From NCBI RefSeq assembly GCF_000164865.1, contig NC_014618.1:4526001-4590000 (forward strand): 64,000 nt of DNA, in the 5' to 3' direction. The notes under the pieces were generated by a model, which had not been told where the DNA came from, searched no databases, and saw nothing but the letters and a program-made list of their open reading frames with translations. A program made the translations under genes and the position numbers. Shown here one piece after another: positions 10,025-19,322 of the stretch. The DNA is from [Enterobacter] lignolyticus SCF1. Lineage in GTDB: Bacteria > Pseudomonadota > Gammaproteobacteria > Enterobacterales > Enterobacteriaceae. The first letter of the stretch is position 1, and the number at the start of each line of letters is the position of its first letter.

Positions 10025-11509
10025 TCAGGCGCTTTTACCGTCATTAAAGATAGCCAGTTCGTCCCAGATGGCGTCGATTCTCGCCGTCACCTCGGGATCT
10101 TTTTTAATCGGACGACCCCATTCACGCTGGGTTTCGCCAGGCCATTTATTTGTGGCGTCCAGCCCCATCTTTGAGCCCAAACCGGAAACCGGCGAGGCAA
10201 AGTCCAGATAATCTATTGGCGTATTTTCCACCAGTACCGTATCACGCGCCGGGTCCATGCGGGTTGTTATCGCCCATATCACGTCGTTCCAGTCACGCGC
10301 GTTCACGTCGTCATCGCAGACAATCACGAACTTGGTATACATAAACTGCCGCAGGAACGACCAGACGCCCATCATGACGCGCTTGGCATGCCCGGCGTAT
10401 TGCTTCTTCATGGTCACCACCGCCAGGCGATAGGAGCACCCTTCCGGCGGCAGATAGAAATCGACAATCTCCGGGAACTGCTTTTGCAGAATCGGGACAA
10501 ACACTTCGTTCAGCGCCACGCCCAGCACCGCAGGCTCATCGGGCGGACGGCCAGTATAGGTGGAGTGGTAAATCGCATCTTCGCGCTGCGTCACATGGGT
10601 TACGGTAAATACCGGGAAGCTATCCACTTCATTGTAGTAGCCCGTATGGTCGCCATACGGGCCTTCCGGCGCCGTTTCACCCGCTTCAATATAGCCTTCC
10701 AGCACGATCTCCGCGCTGGCCGGCACTTCGAGATCGTTGGAAATACACTTCACAACTTCGGTTTTGGTGCCGCGCAGCAGCCCGGCAAACGCGTACTCAG
10801 ACAGCGTATCCGGCACCGGCGTGACCGCGCCAAGAATGGTGGCCGGATCGGCCCCCAGCGCGACCGATACCGGAAAACGTTCGCCCGGATGCGCCGCGCA
10901 CCACTCCTGAAAATCCAGCGCACCGCCGCGGTGCGACAGCCAGCGCATAATAAGCTTGTTGCGCCCGATGAGCTGCTGACGATAAATTCCGAGATTCTGC
11001 CGCTCTTTATGCGGCCCGCGGGTCACCGTCAGCCCCCAGGTAATGAGCGGCGCGGCGTCTTCCGGCCAGCAGGTCATTATCGGAATACGGTTAAGATCCA
11101 CGTCGTCGCCCTGCATCATTTTCTGCTGGCACGGCGCGTTACGCAGGCGCTTCGTCGGCATATTCAGTACCTGCTTAAACTGCGGCAGCTTATCGAACAG
11201 GTCGCGGAACCCTTTCGGCGGTTCAGGCTCTTTCAGGAACGCCAGCAGCTTTCCGACTTCACGCAGCGCGCTGACATCCTCTTGCCCCATGCCCATGGCG
11301 ACACGACGCGGCGTGCCGAACAGGTTGCACAGCACCGGCATGTCGAAACCCTTCGGGTTTTCAAACAGCAGCGCCGGGCCTCCCGCACGCAGGGTACGAT
11401 CGGCAATTTCGGTGATCTCAAGATGGGGATCGACAGGCAGGGTGATGCGTTTAAGCTCGCCCTGTTGTTCCAGCAGTGTCAGAAAGTCGCGCAGATCGTG
11501 GTATTTCAT
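10025..11509 (-). CDS. ubiD: 4-hydroxy-3-polyprenylbenzoate decarboxylase
   Basis: Prenylated-FMN-dependent decarboxylase of ubiquinone biosynthesis, turning octaprenyl-4-hydroxybenzoate into octaprenylphenol; the prFMN cofactor comes from UbiX. 494 aa against 497 in E. coli. Conserved family segments are visible, such as YRQQLIGRNKLIMRWLSHRGG and the glutamate-rich EGPYGDHTGYY near the cofactor site. The MKYHDLRDFL start is the family start. It diverges from rfaH over 173 bp. Confidence 0.96.
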   Translation of the reverse strand: MKYHDLRDFLTLLEQQGELKRITLPVDPHLEITEIADRTLRAGGPALLFENPKGFDMPVLCNLFGTPRRVAMGMGQEDVSALREVGKLLAFLKEPEPPKGFRDLFDKLPQFKQVLNMPTKRLRNAPCQQKMMQGDDVDLNRIPIMTCWPEDAAPLITWGLTVTRGPHKERQNLGIYRQQLIGRNKLIMRWLSHRGGALDFQEWCAAHPGERFPVSVALGADPATILGAVTPVPDTLSEYAFAGLLRGTKTEVVKCISNDLEVPASAEIVLEGYIEAGETAPEGPYGDHTGYYNEVDSFPVFTVTHVTQREDAIYHSTYTGRPPDEPAVLGVALNEVFVPILQKQFPEIVDFYLPPEGCSYRLAVVTMKKQYAGHAKRVMMGVWSFLRQFMYTKFVIVCDDDVNARDWNDVIWAITTRMDPARDTVLVENTPIDYLDFASPVSGLGSKMGLDATNKWPGETQREWGRPIKKDPEVTARIDAIWDELAIFNDGKSA

Positions 11510-11682
11510 GGAGTCAACAATAACCTCTTTGTAAGCGCTTCATTATACGGCCTTCAGCCGCGCTATGCTGTAATTTTGTTAAATTAGCGTGAAGTCTGAG
11601 AACATCCGCACAGGCAAGAATCGCCTTCGCTATCGCGGCGTGCTTTTGTTATGCTTGCTGCGAAATTTTGGAAAGAGTGATT

Positions 11683-12171
11683 ATGCAAGCCTGGTATTTA
11701 CTGTACTGCAAACGCGGGCAACTTCAGCGTGCCCAGGAACATCTCGAACGACAGGCGGTAAATTGCCTGACGCCTATGATTGCACTGGAAAAAATCATCC
11801 GGGGCAAGCGTACCACCGTCAGCGAGCCACTTTTCCCCAATTATCTGTTTGTGGAATTCGACCCCGAAGTGATCCACACCACCACCATCAACGCAACGCG
11901 CGGCGTCAGCCACTTTGTTCGCTTTGGCGCGCATCCGGCGCTGGTTCCCTCCACGGTGATTCACCAGCTTTCGATCTATAAACCGGAAGGTATCATCGAC
12001 CCGCAGACGCCGCACCCCGGCGACAGCGTCGTTATCACCGAAGGCGCGTTTGAAGGGCTGAAGGCCATTTTTACCGAGCCCGACGGCGAGGCCCGCTCCA
12101 TGCTGCTGCTCAACTTGCTCAACCAGCAGATCCTGCAGAGCGTGAAAAATACCGACTTTCGTAAGACCTGA
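11683..12171 (+). CDS. rfaH: Transcription antiterminator RfaH
   Basis: NusG paralogue that joins RNA polymerase paused at ops sites and promotes expression of long horizontally acquired or envelope operons (LPS core, capsule, haemolysin, F tra). 162 aa: NusG N-terminal domain (about 1-100, starting MQAWYLLYCKRGQL) and the fold-switching C-terminal KOW domain (about 115-162). I start at the ATG at 11683 because the protein then matches family length; an earlier in-frame TTG at 11668 has no support. The stop is 2 bp from the convergent tatD stop. Confidence 0.96.
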   Translation: MQAWYLLYCKRGQLQRAQEHLERQAVNCLTPMIALEKIIRGKRTTVSEPLFPNYLFVEFDPEVIHTTTINATRGVSHFVRFGAHPALVPSTVIHQLSIYKPEGIIDPQTPHPGDSVVITEGAFEGLKAIFTEPDGEARSMLLLNLLNQQILQSVKNTDFRKT

Positions 12172-12173
12172 CG

Positions 12174-12956
12174 TTACATCGCCACGCCAAACAGCGTTCT
12201 CACGTTGTTATCCGTTTCCCCGGAAAGCCACTGCGCATCTTCACCCCGCCAGTGGGCAATTCGCGCCATAATATGCGCCAGATAAGCAGGCTCGTTACGC
12301 CGTGAGCCGGGCTTTGGCGTCATATCGCGCGGCAGCAGGTAGGGCGCATCGGTTTCCACCATCAGACGGTTTGCCGGGATGAGTGGCAGCATATCGCGCA
12401 GCGCCAGACCGCGCCGCTCATCGCACACCCACCCGGTAATACCGATATACAGCCCGTGGCGGAGGCAATCCTGAAGCTCGTCGCGGGTACCGGTAAAACA
12501 GTGCAGCACCGCGCCCGGCAGCTTATCAAGCCAGGGCGTCAGCAGCGCCATAAACCGTTCATGCGCGTCACGGCAGTGGAGAAAAACCGGCATCCCGCAC
12601 TCTGCCGCCAGCGCCAGCTGAGCGCTGAACGCCGCCTCCTGCGCCTGCGGAGTGGAAAAATTACGGTTGAAATCAAGCCCGCACTCGCCGATGGCCACCA
12701 CCTCAGGCGCCTGCGCCAGCGTGCGAATGCGCTGCTCCGTTTCCCGGGTCCAGCGGCTGCTGTCATGCGGATGCACACCCGCCGTCGACCAACAGCGCGC
12801 GTGGCGCTGCGCCAACGCCAGCGCCTGCTCGCTTTCGTGCAAACTGGTGCCGGTCAGCAGCATACCGCTCAGCCCGGCTGCAAAAGCGCGCGCCACGACC
12901 GCATCATGGTCGCGGGCAAACTGCGGGCTGGTCAGGTTTACGCCGATATCAAACAT
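12174..12956 (-). CDS. tatD: 3'-5' ssDNA/RNA exonuclease TatD
   Basis: Metal-dependent TIM-barrel nuclease; despite the name it is not needed for Tat export. 260 aa as in E. coli. Metal ligands appear in GVHPHDSS (His-x-His), AIGECGLDF (Glu), FLHCRDAHE (His), LHCFTG (His) and ETDAPYLLPRD (Asp). Start ATG at 12956 follows GGGAG; a slightly longer reading (four residues) is possible but less likely. It lies 42 bp after tatC, behind a GC hairpin with only a weak T tail (12976-12991), so partial read-through from tatABC is likely. Confidence 0.94.
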   Translation of the reverse strand: MFDIGVNLTSPQFARDHDAVVARAFAAGLSGMLLTGTSLHESEQALALAQRHARCWSTAGVHPHDSSRWTRETEQRIRTLAQAPEVVAIGECGLDFNRNFSTPQAQEAAFSAQLALAAECGMPVFLHCRDAHERFMALLTPWLDKLPGAVLHCFTGTRDELQDCLRHGLYIGITGWVCDERRGLALRDMLPLIPANRLMVETDAPYLLPRDMTPKPGSRRNEPAYLAHIMARIAHWRGEDAQWLSGETDNNVRTLFGVAM

Positions 12957-12975
12957 ACAGACTCCCATACAACAA

Positions 12976-12991
12976 CCGCCCTTTCGGGCGG
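12976..12991 (-). terminator. Weak hairpin between tatC and tatD
   Basis: Stem CCGCCC/GGGCGG with a 4-nt loop. On the minus strand it is followed by TTGTTGTATGG, a poor U-tract, and then within 10 bp by the tatD ribosome-binding site. It may be an attenuating terminator that lowers tatD expression relative to tatABC; the weak tail makes full termination unlikely. Confidence 0.45.
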
Positions 12992-12998
12992 CTGGCGA

Positions 12999-13781
12999 TT
13001 ATTCTTCTTTGGACTCCGTTTCGGATTCGCTGTCCTCTTCGGCATCGCGATCGCGCGACAGCCGTTTACCGGTATAGAAGCGCGAGAAGAAGATCCCCAC
13101 TTCAAACAGGCAATACATCGGAATGGCAAGCAGCGTCTGCGAAAACACGTCCGGCGGCGTCAGCAGCATCCCGACCACGAACGCGCCAACCAGCACGTAG
13201 GGGCGCTTCTTACGCAGATCTTCCGGAGTCGTCACGCCCACCCAGCACAGCAGCACAATGGCGACCGGCACTTCAAACGACACGCCGAAGGCCATAAACA
13301 GCGCCATGACGAAATCGAGGTAACTGCGGATATCCGTCGACACCTGCACGCCGATCGGCGCCGTGTGGGTCAGGAAGCCAAACGCCAGCGGGAAAACCAC
13401 GAAGTAAGCAAACGCCATACCGATATAGAACAGCAGCGTACTGGAGACCAGCAGCGGCACCACCAGGCGGCGTTCATGCTTATACAGCGCCGGCGCCACA
13501 AACGCCCACACCTGGTAAAGGATAACCGGCGCAGACAGGATGATGGAGACCATAAAGGTCAGCTTGATCGGGGTGAAAAACGGTGACGCGACGTCGGTCG
13601 CAATCATCGTCGCCCCTGCCGGCATATGCTTGATAAGCGGCGCCGAAACCAGCTGATAAATGTCATTGGCGAAGTAGACCAACGCCAGAAAAATCGCAAA
13701 GACCGCAATGATGCAGTTGATCAGGCGTTTACGGAGCTCAATCAAATGCGCGATCAGCGGTTGAGTATCTTCTACGCCCAT
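12999..13781 (-). CDS. tatC: Sec-independent protein translocase subunit TatC
   Basis: Polytopic core of the twin-arginine translocase and the twin-Arg signal receptor with TatB. 260 aa (258 in E. coli), six membrane helices. Conserved segments include DTQPLIAHLIELRKRL at the cytoplasmic N-terminus, ASPFFTPIKLTF and GVSFEVPVAIVLL containing the conserved membrane Glu. The C-tail is acidic (EEDSESETESKEE) and diverges from E. coli, as expected. It follows tatB by 2 bp in the operon. Confidence 0.97.
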   Translation of the reverse strand: MGVEDTQPLIAHLIELRKRLINCIIAVFAIFLALVYFANDIYQLVSAPLIKHMPAGATMIATDVASPFFTPIKLTFMVSIILSAPVILYQVWAFVAPALYKHERRLVVPLLVSSTLLFYIGMAFAYFVVFPLAFGFLTHTAPIGVQVSTDIRSYLDFVMALFMAFGVSFEVPVAIVLLCWVGVTTPEDLRKKRPYVLVGAFVVGMLLTPPDVFSQTLLAIPMYCLFEVGIFFSRFYTGKRLSRDRDAEEDSESETESKEE

Positions 13782-13783
13782 GT

Positions 13784-14326
13784 TTACGGTTTATCACTCG
13801 ATACGGGGGATGGTTCGGCAACCGGTGCCGTCGTCTTTACGGTCGCGCTAACCTTCTCGTCAGGCGCCGCCGCGTTTTGTTCCGTCGATACGGCTTCAGC
13901 TGCCTGCGCGCCGCCGTGAGCCTGAGGCTCCGACGCCGCAGGCGTCTTCTCCACGGCAGGCGGCGCGTTATCCGCTTTCGCCGCCGGGCTATGGATGGTA
14001 TTGGCTTCGTCGCTCGCTTTTTCCGGATCGTGCTGCGTGTAGGAACGCTTCATCGACTCCGCCGCTTCACGCAGCTCATCCATAGAGGCTTTAAGCTCAG
14101 GGGTAAGATTATCCAGGCTGGCCTTTTCGACCTTTTTCAGGCTTTCCTGAAACTCCTGCAGTTTCAGCTCCTGTGCGAGCTCGTTTTGCACCGTCGATGC
14201 CAGCGAGCGCAGCGCGCGCACCCATCCCGCAACGGTCTTCACCGCAACGGGTAGCCGCTGCGGCCCAAGGACTATCAGGCCGATAATAAATACCAGCAGC
14301 AGTTCACTGAAACCAATGTCGAACAC
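13784..14326 (-). CDS. tatB: Sec-independent protein translocase subunit TatB
   Basis: Forms the substrate-receptor complex with TatC. 180 aa against 171 in E. coli; the extra length is in the Pro/Ala-rich C-terminal tail. One N-terminal membrane helix (MFDIGFSELLLVFIIGLIVLG) with the conserved Glu at residue 8 and the GPQRLP hinge, then an amphipathic helix and a long charged region. It lies 3 bp after tatA and 2 bp before tatC. Confidence 0.96.
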   Translation of the reverse strand: MFDIGFSELLLVFIIGLIVLGPQRLPVAVKTVAGWVRALRSLASTVQNELAQELKLQEFQESLKKVEKASLDNLTPELKASMDELREAAESMKRSYTQHDPEKASDEANTIHSPAAKADNAPPAVEKTPAASEPQAHGGAQAAEAVSTEQNAAAPDEKVSATVKTTAPVAEPSPVSSDKP

Positions 14327-14329
14327 GAA

Positions 14330-14584
14330 TTACACCTGCTCTTTGTCGTGGCGTTTTGCATCGTCTTTTTTGGCGTCATCCTGCTTTTCAGACAGTGATT
14401 TCGGTGGGAAATCAGCGTCCTGAGCGGATGTTTCCTTCTTCTCTTCGTCATCGCTCATGGCTTTTTTAAAGCCTTTGATCGATGCGCCCAGGTCAGATCC
14501 CAACGAGCTCAGCTTTTTCGTCCCGAAAAGCAGAACTACGATAACGACGATAATCAATAACTGCCAAATACTGATACCACCCAT
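14330..14584 (-). CDS. tatA: Sec-independent protein translocase subunit TatA
   Basis: Pore-forming or membrane-thinning subunit recruited to TatBC with folded Tat substrates. 84 aa. A single short membrane helix (ISIWQLLIIVVIVVLLF) is followed by the FGTKKL hinge and an amphipathic helix, then a charged tail. A strong AGAGGAA ribosome-binding site precedes the ATG at 14584, fitting TatA being the most abundant subunit. The 76 bp to ubiB hold a small inverted repeat GGCGTG/CACGCC (14621-14639); tatA has its own promoter in E. coli, but I could not place one here with confidence. Confidence 0.96.
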   Translation of the reverse strand: MGGISIWQLLIIVVIVVLLFGTKKLSSLGSDLGASIKGFKKAMSDDEEKKETSAQDADFPPKSLSEKQDDAKKDDAKRHDKEQV

Positions 14585-14660
14585 ACATGTTCCTCTGTGC
14601 CAGATGATAAATTAACCATTGGCGTGCATGTTACACGCCTTCTTAATGATGATGCAAAAA

Positions 14661-16301
14661 TCAGCGCCCTTTCCGCCAGCCGATAAACCACACCACCAGA
14701 CCGCCCGCCATCAGCCAGGCGGGATGCATTCCCCACTCAGGACGATTGATCAGCAGTAGCGTACCGCTAAGCATCAGCACCGACCCGACGCCAAACAGAT
14801 AACGGGACTGCCCCTGACGAGCAGGGTTGGCTTCCATTACGCGGGCGATTTTATCAATGCTCAGCTGCAGGTGTTTGCCCTGGCGCAAAGTGTCATAAAT
14901 CAGCTCAGGAATTTCCGGCATTTTTTCGATCCAGAACGGCGCTTTCTCTTTTAACGCCCGCGCCAGCGCCGGAAGCCCTACCTGATCTTTAAGCCATGAC
15001 TCGAGGAAAGGTTTCGCCGTCTTCCATAAGTCTAACTGAGGATAGAGCTGCCTTCCTACGCCCTCAACGTAAAGTAATGTTTTTTGCAGTAAAACCAGCT
15101 GTGGCTGAACTTCCATATTGAAGCGTCGCGCGGTGTTAAACAGATTCAATAACACGTGGCCAAAAGAGATTTCCGCCAGCGGTTTTTCAAAAATCGGCTC
15201 GCACACCGTACGGATGGCAAATTCGAACTCTTCAACGTTAGTATCGGCAGGAACCCAGCCGGAATCGACGTGCAGCTCGGCTACCTTGCGGTAATCGCGG
15301 TTGAAGAACGCAATAAAGTTTTCCGCCAGATAGCGCTTATCTTCTTTATTCAGCGAACCGACGATACCGCAGTCAATCCCGATATATTTCGGGTTTTCCG
15401 GGTGCTCGTAGCTGACAAAGATATTCCCTGGATGCATATCCGCATGGAAGAAGCTGTCGCGAAAGACCTGGGTAAAGAACACCTGCACGCCGCGCTCGGC
15501 CAGCAGTTTCATGTTGGTGCCCTGCTTCTCCAGCGTTTCGATATCCGATACCGGGATACCGTAGATACGCTCCATCACCAGCATGTTCTGGCTGCAGTAG
15601 TCGGAAAATACCTCGGGCACGTACAGCATGGGGCTGTTTTCAAAATTGCGACGTAGCTGGATGGCGTTCGCCGCCTCACGCAGCAGGTTCAGCTCGTCGA
15701 TCAGCGTTTTTTCATATTCGCGCACCACTTCCAGCGGGCGCAGACGGCGACCGTCCGGCAGCAGGCGCGGCACCCAGCGCGCCAGGCGATAGATAAGCTT
15801 CATATCCGCTTTGATAACCGGCAGGATATCGGGGCGGATCACTTTGATAACCACCTCTTTGCCGTTTTCTTTCAGCTTCGCGGTATGCACCTGCGCAATA
15901 GAGGCGGACGCCAGCGGCTGAACGTCGAAATCATCAAACCAGCTTTCTACCGGAATATCGCCCATCGCCTTTTCAATCTGCTTTTGCGCCAGCGCGCCGT
16001 CAAACGGCGCAACGCGGTCCTGCAGCAACGCCAGCTGATCGGCGATTTGCGGCGGGAAAAGATCGCGGCGGGTGGAGAGCATCTGCCCGAATTTGATCCA
16101 TACCGGCCCCAGCTCCTGCAGCGCAAGACGCAGGCGTTCGCCTAACGGCTGATGTTTATGGCGATTCGGCATCCAGAAGAGCATACGCCGCCAGACACGC
16201 AGCGGCAGCGTAATGCGAATTTTGGGAATGAGCTCGTCAAGCCCGTAACTCAAAAAGGTACGGATGATAAAATACAGGCGCCGAATTTCTCCTGGCGTCA
16301 T
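14661..16301 (-). CDS. ubiB: Ubiquinone biosynthesis protein UbiB (ADCK-like ATPase)
   Basis: Atypical protein-kinase-like ATPase that supports the Ubi complex in aerobic ubiquinone synthesis. 546 aa, the E. coli length. The family KxGQ motif is in WIKFGQMLSTRRDLFPPQ and the Ala-rich nucleotide loop in ASASIAQVHTAKL; HADMHPGNIFV and GIDCGIVG are the catalytic and metal-binding segments. Two C-terminal hydrophobic helices (about 498-540) anchor it to the inner membrane. Its ATG overlaps the ubiJ stop (ATGA at 16298-16301). Confidence 0.96.
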   Translation of the reverse strand: MTPGEIRRLYFIIRTFLSYGLDELIPKIRITLPLRVWRRMLFWMPNRHKHQPLGERLRLALQELGPVWIKFGQMLSTRRDLFPPQIADQLALLQDRVAPFDGALAQKQIEKAMGDIPVESWFDDFDVQPLASASIAQVHTAKLKENGKEVVIKVIRPDILPVIKADMKLIYRLARWVPRLLPDGRRLRPLEVVREYEKTLIDELNLLREAANAIQLRRNFENSPMLYVPEVFSDYCSQNMLVMERIYGIPVSDIETLEKQGTNMKLLAERGVQVFFTQVFRDSFFHADMHPGNIFVSYEHPENPKYIGIDCGIVGSLNKEDKRYLAENFIAFFNRDYRKVAELHVDSGWVPADTNVEEFEFAIRTVCEPIFEKPLAEISFGHVLLNLFNTARRFNMEVQPQLVLLQKTLLYVEGVGRQLYPQLDLWKTAKPFLESWLKDQVGLPALARALKEKAPFWIEKMPEIPELIYDTLRQGKHLQLSIDKIARVMEANPARQGQSRYLFGVGSVLMLSGTLLLINRPEWGMHPAWLMAGGLVVWFIGWRKGR

Positions 16302-16903
16302 TTCCCCTCCAGTTTTTCCAGTCGTTTGCTGAAGGCCTCTACGGCGCGTTCAACCGCTGCCGTCTCTTCGGCAAACCACGCGACTTCCAACGGCCCCGGC
16401 GCCATGCGCCACTCTTCGGTGATTGCTTCCGCAACATAGCGCTGCTGGCGCTGAAGACCGCGTTTGAGGAACATTGCGCCGCCCCGCAGCGCTTTACTGA
16501 CGCCCTCGGCGGCGATATCGCCGGTGTAGGGCGCCAGCAGTTCGGCAGGATCGAATTCCGCCAGATCAGCGAGCGCGACAAAATTCTGTACGACCTGCAG
16601 ATCGCCGTCGACTTCGAGATCGCCACTGCGGATAAGCGCCGTCAGCTGCTGTCGGTTGCGCAGCTGCGGCAGTACGCCAACGCGCGTCGTAACCGTGCAG
16701 TCGGCCTCACCTTCCCATGCGCCGAGCACGTCAATCTGCCTATCGCTGAACACCAGCACCAGCGGCGACGTGAACTCTTTCAACTCCACACGCAGCACTT
16801 TCCCCAGCAGCCGCTGGCGCGCCGGTTTCAGCGCGCGCTCGCGCCACAGGAAGGTATTCAGCGCGCTTTCAATACCTGCGGTCACTAAGGGTTGAAAAGG
16901 CAT
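16298..16903 (-). CDS. ubiJ: Ubiquinone biosynthesis accessory factor UbiJ
   Basis: Lipid-binding SCP2-type protein that scaffolds the cytosolic Ubi complex together with UbiK. 201 aa. N-terminal SCP2 domain (about 15-115) and a C-terminal helical, coiled-coil-prone segment (about 165-201). It sits between ubiE and ubiB, 12 bp after ubiE and overlapping ubiB by 4 bp. In E. coli the 3' half of this gene also yields a small RNA, EsrE; I cannot tell from sequence alone whether that holds here. Confidence 0.94.
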   Translation of the reverse strand: MPFQPLVTAGIESALNTFLWRERALKPARQRLLGKVLRVELKEFTSPLVLVFSDRQIDVLGAWEGEADCTVTTRVGVLPQLRNRQQLTALIRSGDLEVDGDLQVVQNFVALADLAEFDPAELLAPYTGDIAAEGVSKALRGGAMFLKRGLQRQQRYVAEAITEEWRMAPGPLEVAWFAEETAAVERAVEAFSKRLEKLEGK

Positions 16904-16915
16904 GATGCACTCCTG

Positions 16916-17671
16916 TCAGAACTTGTAGCCGCGATGCAGCGCCACAATGCCCGCCGTCAGGTTGTAGTAATCCACGCTGTCAAAACCGGCATCCTGCATC
17001 ATCGCCTTCAGCGTCGGCTGATCCGGATGCATACGAATAGATTCCGCCAGATAGCGATAGCTTTCCGCATCGTTGGCCACCATTTCACCAATACGCGGCA
17101 GAATGTGGAACGAGTAGGCATCGTAGGCTTTGCTCAGCGGTTCGATAATCGGTTTGGAAAATTCCAGCACCAGCAGACGTCCGCCCGGCTTGAGCACGCG
17201 ATACATGGAGCGCAGCGCTTTGTCTTTGTCGGTGACGTTGCGAAGACCAAAAGAAATGGTGATGCAGTCAAACGTGTTATCCGGGAAAGGCAGCGCTTCG
17301 GCGTTCGCCTGCACATATTCCACGTTGCCAACCACGCCGATGTTGCGCAGCTTTTCACGGCCCATTTTGAGCATTGAGTCGTTGATATCAGCAAGAACGA
17401 CGCGGCCCGTTTCGCCAACCAGACGGGAAAACTTCGCCGTCAGATCGCCGGTTCCACCCGCCAGGTCGAGCACTTTCTGCCCGCGGCGCACGCCGCTGCA
17501 GTCAATGGTGAAGCGCTTCCACAAACGATGGATACCAAATGACATCAGGTCATTCATGACATCATACTTAGCGGCTACAGAATGGAATACATGTGCCACC
17601 ATGTCAGCCTTCTGCGATTTGGCGACCGTCTGGAAGCCAAAGTGCGTCGTTTCTTGTGAATCCTCAACCAT
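16916..17671 (-). CDS. ubiE: Ubiquinone/menaquinone biosynthesis C-methyltransferase
   Basis: S-adenosylmethionine-dependent methyltransferase acting on both demethylmenaquinone and the benzoquinol intermediate of ubiquinone. 251 aa as in E. coli. SAM motif I is VLDLAGGTGDLT near residue 67; the UbiE signatures YDVMNDLMSFGIHRLWK and ITISFGLRNVTDK are present. First gene of the ubiE-ubiJ-ubiB run, 66 bp after rmuC. Confidence 0.97.
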   Translation of the reverse strand: MVEDSQETTHFGFQTVAKSQKADMVAHVFHSVAAKYDVMNDLMSFGIHRLWKRFTIDCSGVRRGQKVLDLAGGTGDLTAKFSRLVGETGRVVLADINDSMLKMGREKLRNIGVVGNVEYVQANAEALPFPDNTFDCITISFGLRNVTDKDKALRSMYRVLKPGGRLLVLEFSKPIIEPLSKAYDAYSFHILPRIGEMVANDAESYRYLAESIRMHPDQPTLKAMMQDAGFDSVDYYNLTAGIVALHRGYKF

Positions 17672-17737
17672 CTCAATGCCTGCTTATCCAGAAAATGTCC
17701 GTCGAGTGTAACAGATTGGGCGCGTTTACCCTATGGT

Positions 17738-19183
17738 TCAACCTTGCTGCGAAAAGCGAGGAGCAACGCCGCGCGGCGTATCAGGCGCGGTTAAGTCGCT
17801 GTCTTCATTTGACGCCTGAGCGTCGTGCAAGCGCGGCTCTTCCTCTTCCGCCGTGGCCTGCTCGACTAAATCGGGATTAATCTCGCGTTTAACCTCAACG
17901 CCAAGGCTGCGAAAGGACTCCGCCTGTACCAGCAAATTGCCACGGCCGGTGGCCAGTTTTTTCATGGCCTGCCGATAGTTGTCCTGGGCTTTGTCGAGGC
18001 TCTGCCCCATCGCCGACATATCATCAACAAACAGCCGCATTTTGTCGTACAGGCGGCTGGCGCGATCGGCGATCTGCTGCGCGTTGCGGCTCTGGTGCTC
18101 ATAGCGCCACAGATTGGCTATCGTGCGCAGCGCCACCAGCAGCGTCGTGGGGCTGACCAGCATGATATTGTTTTTCAGCGCTTCGGTAATCAGCTCCGGC
18201 TGGCGGTCTATCGCCAGCAAAAACGCCGGTTCGACCGGGATAAACATCAGAACATAATCGAGGCTGCGCAGCCCCGGAAGCTGCTGATAATCTTTGCGAC
18301 CAAGCAGCCGGATATGGTTGCGCAGCGAGGCGATATGCTCCTGCAGCGCGGCTTCCCGCACGTAGTCATCTTCCGCATTGAAGTAGCGCTCATAGGCCAC
18401 CAGCGTCATTTTGGCGTCAATGACCACATCTTTGCCCTGCGGCAAACGGACAATGACGTCCGGCTGCATGCGGGCGCGAGCCTCGGTCTCAATACTGACC
18501 TGGGTCTGATATTCATAGCCTTCGCGCAGCCCCGACGCCTCCAGCACGCGGGTCAACACCACTTCGCCCCAGTTGCCCTGCGTTTTGTTGTCGCCCTTCA
18601 GCGCCTTCGTCAGATTGACGGCCTCCTGCGCCATCTGCGCATTCAGCTGCTGCAGGTTGCGGATCTCATGGGCCAGCGTGTGACGCTCCCTCGCCTCCTG
18701 GCCAAAACTCTCCTGCACCTGGCGGCGAAAGCCGTCCAGCTGCTCGCGCAGCGGCGTCAGCAGCCCATGCAGGCTTTGCCGGTTTTGTTCATCTACCCGT
18801 CGGTTGCTGTGCTCAAAGATGCGGTTGGCAAGGTTTTCAAACTGCTCGCTGAGGCGCTGTTCGCTGTTCATCATCTGGCGAATGTTGTCTTCGGCGTGCA
18901 GCTGGGTGGATTCCAGACGGGTGGAAACCTCGCGGAGATCCGCCTCCAACGAGGTGTTGATCTCACGCAGGCTGCGCAGTTCGTTGTTCAGCAGCGCGCA
19001 CTCGTCGCGCCAGTGCTCGTTTTGCGCAAGCTGCTGCTTTACCGCGCTTAGCTCGCCAAAGATATCCCGCTGCTCGGCCAGCAAATCCGCCTGCTGCTGC
19101 GCATGACGGTAGCTTGCCGCCAGCCACCCGACCAGCATGGCCGCGAGCGCCACAACGGCATAAATAATGATAGAGATATCCAC
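17738..19183 (-). CDS. rmuC: DNA recombination protein RmuC
   Basis: 481 aa (475 in E. coli). An N-terminal membrane helix (about 5-23) is followed by a long coiled coil (about 30-190) and the RmuC domain of PD-(D/E)xK nuclease type (about 200-430) with VIVRLPQGKDVVIDAKMTLVAYERY containing the D-x-K core. Loss of rmuC raises inversion between short inverted repeats in E. coli; its biochemistry is not settled. The C-tail is low complexity and acidic. It is the first gene upstream of ubiE. Confidence 0.95.
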   Translation of the reverse strand: MDISIIIYAVVALAAMLVGWLAASYRHAQQQADLLAEQRDIFGELSAVKQQLAQNEHWRDECALLNNELRSLREINTSLEADLREVSTRLESTQLHAEDNIRQMMNSEQRLSEQFENLANRIFEHSNRRVDEQNRQSLHGLLTPLREQLDGFRRQVQESFGQEARERHTLAHEIRNLQQLNAQMAQEAVNLTKALKGDNKTQGNWGEVVLTRVLEASGLREGYEYQTQVSIETEARARMQPDVIVRLPQGKDVVIDAKMTLVAYERYFNAEDDYVREAALQEHIASLRNHIRLLGRKDYQQLPGLRSLDYVLMFIPVEPAFLLAIDRQPELITEALKNNIMLVSPTTLLVALRTIANLWRYEHQSRNAQQIADRASRLYDKMRLFVDDMSAMGQSLDKAQDNYRQAMKKLATGRGNLLVQAESFRSLGVEVKREINPDLVEQATAEEEEPRLHDAQASNEDSDLTAPDTPRGVAPRFSQQG

Positions 19184-19280
19184 AACGCCCCCTGCATCAA
19201 GGTATTACCCGCACAAAATAGAATTGTGCTGTATAAACGTCCAGTTTGAAAGGAGTTTCCTGCGAGGCGCTACGCAAAAA

Positions 19281-19305
19281 GAAAAAGGCCGAACGCGTCG
19301 GCCTT
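19281..19305 (-). terminator. Terminator of udp
   Basis: Stem AAGGCCGA/TCGGCCTT (19285-19292 and 19298-19305), loop ACGCG. On the minus strand it is followed by TTTTTCTTTTT, a good U-tract, 18 bp after the udp stop codon. Confidence 0.88.
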
Positions 19306-19322
19306 AATGAGAAAGGGGTCGG

